Positions 11,456 to 20,638 of a stretch of DNA of 41,000 bases are shown piece by piece. Every line of letters starts with the position of its first letter. Position 1 is the stretch's first letter. A model generated the notes under the pieces. It had not been told where the DNA came from. It ran no database searches and saw only the letters and a list, made by a program, of their open reading frames with translations. The DNA is from Cristatella mucedo. Taxonomy: Eukaryota; Bryozoa; Phylactolaemata; Cristatellidae. The stretch spans positions 7,934,001-7,975,000 of the forward strand of contig WPIO01000002.1 in NCBI GenBank assembly GCA_009760855.2, read 5' to 3'. Both the position numbers and the translations under genes were made by a program.

Positions 11456-11650
11456 CCTTATAGTTAGCCAGCGATTGGTCTTGTGTTTCGCCGAGCATCG
11501 ACACAGCAGGTTCCGGGCCCATTGGCCCAAGTACCAGAGCGATTTGGGAGTTGGAATTATGTTGAATGGAGCTGGCAAAGTGCCCCCATCTTCAAAGTAA
11601 CTAAGCCACAGACGCGACCTAGCAAACTTCCATTCCAAATCGGCTTGATC
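11456..11650 (-). CDS. TRPC: TRPC-type cation channel, exon with TRP helix / TRP box
   Basis: Sixty-five codons in phase 0/0, acceptor TTCTGTTGCAG, donor AGG|GTGCGT. It opens [25 protein letters not shown] (11618-11635) is the TRP box, the signature of the TRPC family, on the helix that runs parallel to the membrane after S6 and couples to gating. [20 protein letters not shown] is the conserved following region (TRP box 2-like, Pro-rich). Then come a basic/Cys-rich stretch ([12 protein letters not shown]) and WLTIR, which joins the KAVKK of the next microexon. Very secure. Confidence 0.96.
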
Positions 11651-12689
11651 CTGCAACAGAAGAGAGGCATCACTTGGGCGCTTCAGCGAACACCTTCCTG
11701 CTTACGCACCTATTGAACTCGAAATAAGAGCATCTACAGTTGAAAGGCCCTAGGAAGATCTACTATAAGCCAGACACGGGGCTGCATACGATCGGAATCC
11801 AAATGAACCGGGCAAATAGGAAATGCTTTTTCACATTACCAAGACTTACAGCCGCACCTGTTAGAGACGGGATATATTCCTTCGATTTTGCACAAACGTT
11901 CTGGCCGCATTTAGTGGTAAAAGAAATCGCGGTACCACTATTAATAATTTTTCTAATTTATTTTGCCGTTCACTAAAATTAAAAAATATTGCAGATGGGA
12001 TAGTGAGAGTGGCCGGCGTGTTAGCCTGGTTAGACCTGGCGTCGAGCTCAAGGAACCGAGTGAGGTGATGCCGCACCGAAAAGCATTTGGCCAACCAGCT
12101 ATGCAGTAGCCACAGGTTTGATTACTGATTCTAATAATTGGTCGCCAAAAAATGCAGAACATCATGGCGACCGTAGCTTAGGGAGCTTCAAGATCTCTTC
12201 TCCCAGGAGCATGTTTGGACGTCAGGGAAACGGGAGACGCCATCGAAGCACCCCTACGCTCAAGCGACTCTCGCTTGGTTTACTCTGAGGCGATAAACAC
12301 TGGCCTTAAATCTGCGGGCTGGTTGCATTCCTGTTGCTATTTTATAAGACCCTCCTACAAGAGGCGCTGCTAAAGATCTTTGAATTAGACACTCTTAAAT
12401 TGGTGGATTAATTATTACTTAAAAAATGGCTTTTTTACTACACCGTTCAGGTCGGAGCCGAGCGGCTGCGATGTTGTAAGACATACTATTACTAGAATAA
12501 TACTATATCCTTCAAATCATGCGCATTTACAGTAAAGGAAACATTTTCCAGTCAGATTTTGAAGTCTCACAGAGATATTCGGATAGAACATGCGTTTCCT
12601 TTTCTTAATTTTAAACGGTTAAAAGTCCCCACTCCAGCTGGCACACCACTGTTATACTTTAACTACATAGCTCAACTTTCTGCTCTGGG

Positions 12690-13910
12690 CATAAACCCGA
12701 GGTGATGCTGTTAGTATCAATGGAGTTCATCAAGGTTGTTCAAAGAAACTGCACCTCAATGTCCACATTTAAGCAGGTCACTAGTGATCTCGTCCTGAAG
12801 TTCATATCCCAATCAAAGAAGACAAGTTCTTTGGACCCTATTCCCACTGTCCTGCTCCTACGTTGCATTGATCTGCTGCTGCCATGCACAACTAACATCA
12901 TTAATATGTCATTAGCCTCAGGTCATGTCCCAGTATCTTTCAAAAAAGCTGCAGTCAGGCCACTTCTCAAGAAAGCGACACTAGAGACCAAGAGAGCTTG
13001 AACAACCATCGCCCAGTCTCCCTTCTACCATTCCTATCAAAGACACCGGAACGGGTCGTGGCGGACCAGCTGAACTCTCTCTCTCTCTCTTTCTAAATAT
13101 ATATATATATATATATATTTAGAAACTTAAAACCTTGCTACTAAGTTCCAGTCTGGCTTTAGAGCTAATCACTCCACAGAATCAGCATTGCTTAGGGTGT
13201 ACAAGTAGAGCTACTTCTAGACCTACTTAGGAATGCAGACATAGGTAAAGTATCTCTGCTTATTTTGCTCGATCTTTCGGCAGCGTTGATGCTATCGATC
13301 ACCAAGTTCTTCTAGAGCGTATCTCATCTCGCCTGGGCATCACTGACAATGCTCTGCTATGGTTCAGATCCTAACTCAGTGGGAGACTCCAGAGTATTGA
13401 CGTGAACGGACAAAGATCATCTGAGGCACCTCTGAAATATGGGGTACCTCAGGGGTCCGTGCTTGGTCTAGTTCTTTACATGGTTTATACTCTCCCTCTT
13501 GCTGATGTGACTGCCAAGCTCAATCTAGGCTTTCACTTCTATGCGGATGACAGTCAGTTGTACGTTTGATTTGATCCCTCCCAGCTCTCCAGCTCCCAGT
13601 TCAATTCTCTACACTCCCTGGCTGCATGTATTGATGACATCCGCACATAGATGACATCATATTTTCTCAATTTGAATGACGATAAAACAACCTACTAGTT
13701 ATGGGCAAACCAAGTGTGATTCAGAAATTGGAAAAGCTGACTCTCAAAATTGGCTCTGCCAGCATGTCTCATGTTGAATCAGCTCTAAATCTAGGTGTCA
13801 TGTTCCAAAGTAACCTCTCGTTAGACGACCACATCAGCTCCGCAATCAAGTCTGCCTACTTTCAGATACATAACACGATGGCTGCAATACGGCACGCCTA
13901 ATAAAGAGCT
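12690..13910 (+). mobile_element. LINE reverse-transcriptase fragment (CR1/L2-like), pseudogene
   Basis: Translations in shifting plus frames give an ordered RT domain. SQSKKTSSLDPIPTVLLL and INMSLASGHVPVSFKKAAVR come at 12805-12960, then HRPVSLLPFLSK near 13007. FQSGFRANHSTESALLRVY follows at about 13149-13205, SIDVNGQRSSEAPLKYGVPQ then GS (the QGS motif) at about 13390-13460, and FHFYADDSQLY at about 13532-13563 (catalytic F/Y-x-DD). LNDDKT and the C-terminal LTLKIGSASMSHVESALNLG lie near 13672-13800. Frameshifts (for example around 13285) and stops show it is inactive. A CT/AT microsatellite has expanded at 13075-13125. The copy ends near 13910 without its 3' UTR. Confidence 0.85.
13090..13125. 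repeat. 36-bp perfect palindrome around an (AT)n core
   Basis: TTTCTAAATATAT on the left is mirrored by its exact reverse complement on the right, with only AT repeats between. It interrupts the LINE RT frame and follows a CT run. Confidence 0.95.
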
Positions 13911-14662
13911 CCACTGGTTTCAGTCACACGCGTGTACGATTTCCCCTGAGGAGTTAGGTTTTAGTCATCGTCGTTCACCCTAAAGGAATTGAATCGCATC
14001 CCAGACCAAACGTCCAGAAGACAGGCGTTTAGTTAATCAAGGATTGAATGACAACCGCGATTGTGTCGGCGGCATAGAAGTGATAGCCGAAGGCATCAGC
14101 CTCAATATCCGTATCCTGAGGTTGCACACAAATGGACAACAATAGTGGACCTTTAACCATTAATCCTTGTGGATCTTCAAAAGTGAATTAGATACAATGC
14201 TGGATAACAGACCTGACCGTCTCACGCAACGAATTCGGACGCGATCGGAGACGTGCGATTTGTAAAGGGGGCGAGAGCTAGACCAGCAAAATTATGGTGG
14301 TTAGCTATTGTTCGCAATTGTTAGATTATGCGACAGTTCATCGTTTAGGCCATATGAAAGGCCGGCGTCATGAGAAAGAGGACAGTGAGTATTCGTGACT
14401 CGGGGTATTGGCATTGGAGCTGACTTGAGCTCTAAGGCACGTTATTGTTGGAGTACATCTGTAAGCGTACGCTGCTGTACAATGGAATTGTCTGCACTGT
14501 GGATATGGACTTTATATGCTAAGGTACGAGCGCCCATCGTCGCTGCCGTGTTACTGATCACGTGTGTCGGCACGTACCTGCTTGCATTGGTACAGCACCT
14601 ACAAGTAACTAGCCTCGCTGCAAGGTCAAAGCGTCGTCGGTATTCATAGCGAGTCGGCTGAG

Positions 14663-14719
14663 ACGAGCGCCGTTACGAGCGCCGTTACGAGCGCCGTTAC
14701 GAGCGCCGTTACGAGCGCT
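14663..14719. repeat. 12-bp tandem repeat (ACGAGCGCCGTT)n
   Basis: Four perfect copies occupy 14663-14710, followed by a partial copy ACGAGCGCT. CpG-rich, within an intron. Because 12 is divisible by three it would stay in frame if transcribed and translated, but no gene here is recognised. Confidence 0.95.
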
Positions 14720-16084
14720 GTGTTATCGGCCTAGCAGTGACTGGACATGGAAACTGCACACCACAATCGTAACACAGATTCAAACCACGTCAGAGCCTTA
14801 TCAGCCAGACGGATTTTTTCAGCCGCTCGAGCGGTATCCTATTTAAAGAGGGTGCCGAAAGCTGCTTCATAAGGTCGACCTGTGACCTACCGCCCTCATT
14901 GCTACCCAGCATCCCAGTTGTAACGGCGGAATAGAGTATTTTCCAGCGGAATAATGTCACTTGAATTTTTACTACGGCTTTTCTTGACAAATAGCTCTTG
15001 TGAAACTCTATAGCAAAAGCCGTTTTCGTGGTTTTTGAGAATTGCGAAAAAAACCGATTGGAGAAATTTATGATCTGGATTCACAGAATATAATCTAGGC
15101 ACACTAAAGCATGGATCAAACGACCCTCGTTTTAAATTTCTTGAGAGCAGTCGCTTTTTCTCGAGCTAAGCATCGAGTGAATAGGCTAAGACTAGACCAA
15201 GTCAGCTAGTCACCTAGAAGAGATGACGAAAAGGGTTAGTTCTGTTGATGAGGAACTCGTTTAGCTGGTCTTGGTCTATGTATTCCACACCTGTAAGGAA
15301 AACTCAAGTACTTTTTCCAAGGTCGCTGCAGTTTGTGAGTCATGCATGCAGCATGTGGAGATGAAAATAAGCGCAATTTCCAAATAAAAGCGACCGCACA
15401 CCGTCTTCCGTGTGACTATATCCCGCAAAAGAATTTCTTATCTGGCGAGGAACGATTCTGCAGCCTACCTGGGCTACCAGTCACGTGCTCTAACCGATGG
15501 AGCTCCCAAAACTTCTTCTAGATCGTCTTTCAACGCGGGGTTTCCAGGCCTCGGGATGTAAGTTTCTGTAGTCGTACTTGAAACAGAAAATTCTCAGAAG
15601 AATTTCTACCTATGTGTGTGAGCCAAACAGTTTTCGAGCAGAAACTGATCAGCCTAACAGTCAATGTCCGGTCCGCGTTATCGCTCCGCCGTATCGCACA
15701 GACTATCAAACACCATCTTGAATGCTTTTTTAGGGTCCGAATAAAAATACAGCAACTTTCGTGCACAAAACGAAGCCTTTAGTTTTGTCAGATACTGAGC
15801 GCATTCGAGATTAAACTTTTTGAACCGGGAAAGATCGGTGGCAAAGCAGGTCTTTCTAAGACGGCATCATAGTAGGTGCAATAAATAAGGCGAAACTTTA
15901 GCTCGTACACAAAACGTTCGCGTACCCACCCATAAACACATACACACACAGATGCACTGTTTACATTTACTGCATTACTTGTATATACGTATATATTCGC
16001 ACATGCAACTGTGTTTTATGAAGTTTATACCTTTTTCGGTTTTGTGCGTATATAAAAACGAGGGAATACGTATGCTATAATTAC

Positions 16085-16280
16085 CCATATCCACTGGTAG
16101 GAGTTGTTCATCATCGCCACCAACATGTTGAGCAGTACGATAATAGAGATGTAGCAGTAAGCGCCAAACATAACTTTGCCAGAGAACTGTGTAAAACGGT
16201 GATCCGCTTCGAGCTGTAATGCGTCAAGGTCCACGAGCCCGTAGATGGCCCAGTATAACGTCTGTATTATTTCAAAGAGG
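16085..16280 (-). CDS. TRPC: TRPC-type cation channel, exon with pore helix, selectivity region and S6
   Basis: Acceptor TTGGTTGCAG, donor TGG|GTAATT, 196 bp, entering with one base of an Asn codon and leaving in phase 0. The sequence begins NLFEIIQTLYWAIYGLVDL: the pore helix and filter region, aligned with NLFExxQxLFWxxFGLxDL of TRPC channels. The next stretch, DALQLEADHRFTQFSGKVMF, precedes S6 (GAYCYISIIVLLNMLVAMMN, then NSYQ). S6 lines the channel gate. The exon ends WIW, directly before [11 protein letters not shown]. The length between NSYQ and the TRP box equals the family's, but two tryptophans here are unusual. Confidence 0.96.
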
Positions 16281-16810
16281 CTGCAACCAACAAGGAGCAA
16301 CTCAAATCCAGGTAACAAGATTGTGTATGTACGGCCTCAGAATGCTAAATCATCTCAAGCTGTGCTGCAGCGAAAGTCAGTAGGACGGTAGCAATTCGAT
16401 GATATACTTTGACCATTCACATTAAAGCCCAGGGCGGATTTCGCTTATTTGTGATGGTAGTACATCTTAGGCTATTGATATAAAAGCAAATCTGGTGGGA
16501 GGTACCACAGACCGCAGGTGCGCTGACCGTACCAGCACCCTTTGGGCTGAGGCAACAGCTGCGCTGGCCACGTGTCAGGTCGTAATCCAAGCCCTCGATG
16601 CAAACTCTGTTAGCTGCTGCACCTCTTATGAGTCGCTCTGGCTATTGGCGTTTCGTGACACATCATCTCACGCGAACGATTGACCATACTAGAGGTCGGT
16701 CAAGTGTCTTAGACTAAGCAACAACAAAACCAGGCTCTTTCTCATTGGACGCCCAAAGTGTGTTCCTGGACACGGAGACTTTGCTCTTTTTAATAGATAA
16801 TGCTGCTGTG

Positions 16811-16926
16811 CCTCAGCTGATTTAACACTCATTTTTCTAGCGGTAGAAGAGCCTTATTGGCAATCACCACCGCTTGCAGTGGCATTAAGGGATCGCCCAA
16901 CTGCAGGATTCGAACCCACGATCTCG
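16811..16926 (-). mobile_element. tRNA-derived SINE (family B), truncated
   Basis: The plus strand reads CAGCTGATTTAAC, then AGAAGAGCCT, then CACCACCGCTTGCAGTGGCA, then GCAGGATTCGAACCCACGA. This is the same order as the complete copies at 22695-22864 and 39789-39950. It stops at the B box/anticodon-arm region (about 16926), where the (TAA)n tail of a LINE begins, so its tRNA 5' end is missing. Confidence 0.8.
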
Positions 16927-17745
16927 GAAATAATATTAATAATAATAATAATGCATTTTCTATTGCGCCCTCAGATAACTCAATCTCTTTCTAGGCACTT
17001 TACATTTACAGAAAAGGAAGAACAATCGAATGGTTAGTGGTATCATTCGCGATAAACAGCAAAATAGCATGGCTAGGGATGACATGCACAGGATCAGCAT
17101 GCACTTTTGGTTAGTGGCAGCATGCACGTTAGTGGCAGCATGTCAGCACGCATTGACACACAGGACGAATCACAATGACCCAATAGATGCTGTGATAAGT
17201 AGATGCATTTTTATTGTCTTTTTAAATGTAAAACGTCTGCTGCCATCCATATACGGATGTCATCAATACATGCAGCAAAGGAGTTGAGAGAGAGTTCGAT
17301 GTGCTGGAGGGCTGGGAGGGATAAAAGCCAAGGTACAAATAAATGTCGTCTGCAGAGAAGTGAAAGCCTAGATTGTGCTTGGCAATCACATCAACCTGAT
17401 GGAGAGTATACGCCGTGAAAAGAACAGACCAAGCAAAAAGCCCTGAGGTACCCCACATTTAAGAGGTTCCTCGGATGATCTTTGTCCATCCATATCGAAA
17501 TGCAGTACCAGTGTTGCCCAGGCGACATGAGAGACGCTCAAGAAGGACTTGGTGATCGATAGTATCAAAACTGCCGAAAGATTGAGCAAAACATGCAGAG
17601 ATACTCTACCTAAGTCTGCATTCCTAAGTAAGTCGTTATACACCCGAAGCAATGCTGACTCTGTAGAATGATTAGCTCTAAAACCAGACAGGAACTTACA
17701 GTAGGTGAAGAGCGAGTGCCTTACATCCTGGGGTATCATGGCCCA
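16927..17745 (-). mobile_element. LINE copy (CR1/L2-like), internally deleted
   Basis: The minus-strand 3' end lies at 16927 with a (TTA)n tail (16928-16952), followed inward by the 3' UTR (the GCGCCCTCAGATAACTCAATC block, to about 17215). RT pieces run to 17745: FLSGFRANHSTESALLRVYN, GQRSSEEPLKCGVPQGFLLG and FHFSADDIYLYL (the catalytic YADD has become SADD). The C-terminal HWLPV region expected between RT and UTR is absent, so the copy is deleted or spliced internally. Stops and frameshifts make it inactive. A short direct duplication (TTAGTGGCAGCATG) occurs at 17110-17144. Confidence 0.82.
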
Positions 17746-18460
17746 GCTTTGCGACCATCACTATGCGCTCGGAATTTGGTTGTCCTCCTTGATAATTGCT
17801 TACATTTTAAAAGTTTGTTTAGGTCAATACCTCCAAGGCTTGCCATCATGTTTAATTCCTGTCTAAAATTAGGAACTGTTTTCCAAGGTGGCTTGCTTAG
17901 AATTTAACTGGCTTCCTACTTCCGTCTAAGCTGAACTATTGCAAATCTATTTTGGCTGGTCTATCGAAAAGAGGCTATTAAGCCTCTGGAGCTGGTCATG
18001 AAAATAGCTGCAAGGCTACTGGACCAATCCCAGAGATTCAGCCATGTGTTTCATTTACTCAAAGAGCTGCGATGACCTCCGCTTGCTCAACAGGTACAGA
18101 GCAAAATTCTTACGCTGACCGACAAAGCCCGCCATGGCTTGACTCCAAACCTAGCTGAACTGCTGCACCAGTTTGATCCTCCTCGTGCGCTCAAGTCCTC
18201 TATGGTCAATAAATTAGCTATTCCATTTTTTACGCTTAAAGAAAGTGGACGACAAAAGCTTATGCTTTTCAGATCCAAGACTGTGGAGCTCACTGCCACA
18301 ATTCTTACGCAACGGCATCTAATCTCTTGCTATCGACTGCGGAAAATATTTTCCAGCCGTCGCGAGCTGCTACTTCCATGCCACTCACTACCTTAACTAC
18401 TCTCCTGACTCAGCTATGCTTCTCGCTTTCTCTTTGTTGCGTGAGACGAAGTCTGTTGGC
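17746..18460 (+). mobile_element. LINE C-terminal fragment, second subfamily
   Basis: Broken plus-strand frames give QSQRFSHVFHLLKEL around 18028-18072, LTDKARHGLTPNLAELLHQF around 18112-18175, and PPRALKSSMVNKLAIPFFTL around 18179-18240. This matches the layout of the RT C-terminal region ('TDKALHGLAP') of LINE ORF2 but differs from the copies at 2100 and 25135, and is closest to the fragment at 18600-19770. Inactive. Confidence 0.7.
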
Positions 18461-18599
18461 TACCGAATCCGTACAGAAAGCCGCTTAGGCTGTGTGTTCG
18501 ATATACACAACTCACCTGCTTAACACCCACATAGTCTTTGCGGCTTTGAGGAATTACAAATGGAGATACATTACATACAGCGTATGGGACTTGTATTCT

Positions 18600-19770
18600 A
18601 ACTTATCGAACCTTGGAAGATCGAGGTTCATTTGTGCAGCAACGATCGGGCCGGCGGACGATTCACTGGCGTAGTTCAAATTGTACTGGTCATCCGTGTC
18701 GTGTGGGGGTTGGGGTCTCATCTACCAGACCAGTCACCAGTGGAGTCCTACAAGGGTCCGACCTCAGTCTTTTGCTGTTCTTAACTAATAGTCCACCTTT
18801 GGGAAAAGTGATTCGGGCCAATGAAACAGACTAACACTTTTATTCTGACGATACTCAGCTGTATTTGTCATTTAAACCGTCGGAATCAGCTGCAGCGTCT
18901 GATAAACTAAATGCTTGCCTTGCAGACACTCAATCCCGGATGTCGGAAATCTTCATTAAACTAAACGACGATAAAACAAAACTGCTACTCATAGGCCACC
19001 CCAATCGTATGGCTGGACTAGAAGGCTTTGGTCTTCTGATAGGTGCTGTTATGCGACCGTCACCATGTGCTCAAAGTTTAGGCTTCATCTAGGACAGCTG
19101 CCTAAATTTTGAAGCTCCGAAGCTGAAGACTGCTCCCACATCTAGCCATCACATTCGATCCCTAACTAAGACTAGGAACCGCTTTCCTTGGTGGCTTGCA
19201 AAAACTGCAAGTGGCTCTCTGGTTCCGTCTCGGCTAGATGATTGCAATCCCAATACAGCTTGGCTACCGAATAAAAGCCACTAGGCTACTGCAGCTGCTA
19301 ATGAATATGGCAGCAAGGGCAGTTTACAAATCCCAGAGGTTTGAACATGTGTCACCTTTACTGAAAGAGCTGCTGGCGGCTGATCAAACCAGAGCAAAGC
19401 TGTTACACTGACCCCAAAGGCCAGCCATGGCTTGGCTCCTTCCCTGCCTTATTAAATTACTGCAGCAGTGTCAATCTCCTCATGCCCTCAGGTCCTCTAT
19501 GGACAATAAATTAGCTATTTCATTCTTAGGCTTAAAGACAGTGCGCTACAGAAGCTTATGATCTGCAGGTCCGAGACTGTAGAACTCGCTTTAACAATTC
19601 TTAAGAATCGAGATTTACGAGACTGTAGAACTCACTTTCACAATTCTTACGAATCAAGATTTACTCTCCCGATTCTGACTGTGGCACATGGTTTTCAGCG
19701 GTCCTGAGCAGCTACTTTCATGCTACACACTTCCTTGACTGGCCTGATCTGAGTGCGCTATAGAAAACTA
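18600..19770 (+). mobile_element. LINE RT and C-terminal fragment, second subfamily
   Basis: RT motifs in shifted plus frames: TSGVLQGSDLSLLLFL at about 18737-18785 (the QGS motif), FYSDDTQLYLSF near 18840-18875 (catalytic YxDD as YSDD), FIKLNDDKTKLLLIGHPNR at 18952-19008, then a C-terminal part related to 17746-18460 (PQRPAMAWLLP-type frames near 19420 and a second MDNKLAISFLG near 19500). A 46-bp tandem duplication sits at 19572-19663. Multiple stops; inactive. Confidence 0.75.
19572..19663. repeat. 46-bp tandem duplication
   Basis: Two adjacent 46-bp copies (19572-19617 and 19618-19663), both starting CGAGACTGTAGAACTC and ending GATTTA, with four mismatches. They lie within the LINE fragment. 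Confidence 0.93.
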
Positions 19771-20420
19771 TCGTGCGGAATACCAACTTTGTCTGCGTGA
19801 CTCTGTAGAGTTACATACGAAGATGCATTGAATTTAGCTGCCCTGGCAGGACGAAATTAATTTATTTCCTCCCCGGCGAGCACATGCTGTTCCCGAGATA
19901 GAGCCGCTAGTCGAGCCGAGTAATACCTGGCGTATCGGTTGACTAAATGGCTTCCCGAGGTACACGTTCAAAGCCGGAAATTGCTACTTTAGGTTCTCTC
20001 TGAAGCTGGCTGAACCATGCGTAAATCTAATCCAACTGCAGTGTCACGGCAGCCTCAAGATCTGATTAAACACCTAATGCAACCTTTGTACCGGGAGCTT
20101 TGACACGAAAGCTTTCACTCTGATGACGACTTTCGTCCAATTCAGCCTCTGCAGCGAGGTGCTATAATAGGCACAATAGTACACCGTTGAGCACGCTCTC
20201 GTCTTGCATCGACCGTTGCGGACGATTAATTCCAGCGCTGGAGCCATAGTGGAGCACAGCGGTACTCCCTCCCCAGCTTGGACGGAAAATGCGCCACTGG
20301 GGACGTCAAGCGCTGCCAGAGTAGCCTGAACGGTGTACATGCAGCCTCTGGTACGGATGTGGCCTCAAAGTGAAGCCGCTGGCGCTGGCTGGCTGGCTGC
20401 GGAGCGCTTAGCTCGGCCTT

Positions 20421-20454
<34 letters not shown>
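20421..20454. repeat. (CGG)n run adjoining a splice donor
   Basis: Eleven CGG/GGC units in the plus strand. On the gene strand this is (GCC)n, beginning a few bases after the GTAAGG donor of the S5 exon. Confidence 0.95.
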
Positions 20455-20457
<3 letters not shown>

Positions 20458-20463
20458 CCTTAC

Positions 20464-20638
20464 TTGGGGAATGCCTTCAGGAACTTGGATTCGCATGATC
20501 CTGACTTAGGAAAGTCGTGGCACTGCTTCTGCGCTAAGTCGGCGTAGTACCAGAGCAGCTGGTTGAGACCGCAGGCGAACGAGAAGAGAACGAGGAAGTA
20601 TACCACGCCGAACTTGAATATATCAACCACCATGCGAC
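20464..20638 (-). CDS. TRPC: TRPC-type cation channel, exon with S5 and pore turret
   Basis: Acceptor CTGTCTACAG, donor CCAA|GTAAGG, 175 bp, entering phase 1 (G + GT gives Gly) and leaving phase 2. It begins GRMVVDIFKFGVVYFLVLFS, then FACGLNQLLWYYADL: S5, aligned with MVxDIxKFFFxYxLVLFAFGxGLNQLLWYYADL of TRPC channels. The turret follows, AQKQCHDFPKSGSCESKFLK, with two cysteines ten residues apart inclusive (CHDFPKSGSC). Some TRPC4/5 channels have an extracellular cysteine pair in the pore region, so a disulfide is possible (inference). The turret is shorter than in TRP-gamma as I remember it. Confidence 0.95.

Larger units (their letters stand above)
11651..16084 (-). other. TRPC intron (4.4 kb) with a LINE RT fragment and a 12-bp tandem repeat
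   Basis: Donor GTAATT at 16084-16079, acceptor at 11651. Holds the plus-strand LINE fragment at 12690-13910 and the tandem repeat at 14663-14719. A tRNA-like stretch (AGCTCCATCGGTTAGAGCAC on the minus strand, about 15490-15510) may be another old SINE, not supported further. The rest is unremarkable. Confidence 0.7.
16281..20463 (-). other. TRPC intron (4.2 kb), densely filled with LINE and SINE fragments
   Basis: Donor GTAAGG at 20463-20458, acceptor GCAG at 16281. From low to high coordinate it holds a truncated SINE (16811-16926), a minus-strand LINE (16927-17745), two plus-strand LINE fragments (17746-18460 and 18600-19770) and a (CGG)n run next to the donor. 19780-20400 shows nothing recognisable. 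Confidence 0.75.

Noticed and set aside
12001-12150. Another possible tRNA-derived SINE (GTTAGCCTGGTTAGACC and GGTTTGATTACTG)
   Set aside because: The A-box and B-box resemblance is weak and the spacing too long. No second copy in the window supports it.
15468-15515. tRNA-like stretch on the minus strand (AGCTCCATCGGTTAGAGCAC)
   Set aside because: The D-arm region looks tRNA-like but the B box and stems do not form. At most an old SINE or pseudo-tRNA; not listed as a gene.
16281-16318. ATG-initiated start for the pore/S6 frame (MLPGFELLLVG)
   Set aside because: This part lies upstream of a good acceptor (TTGGTTGCAG). The family sequence begins at NLFE, so it is intron.
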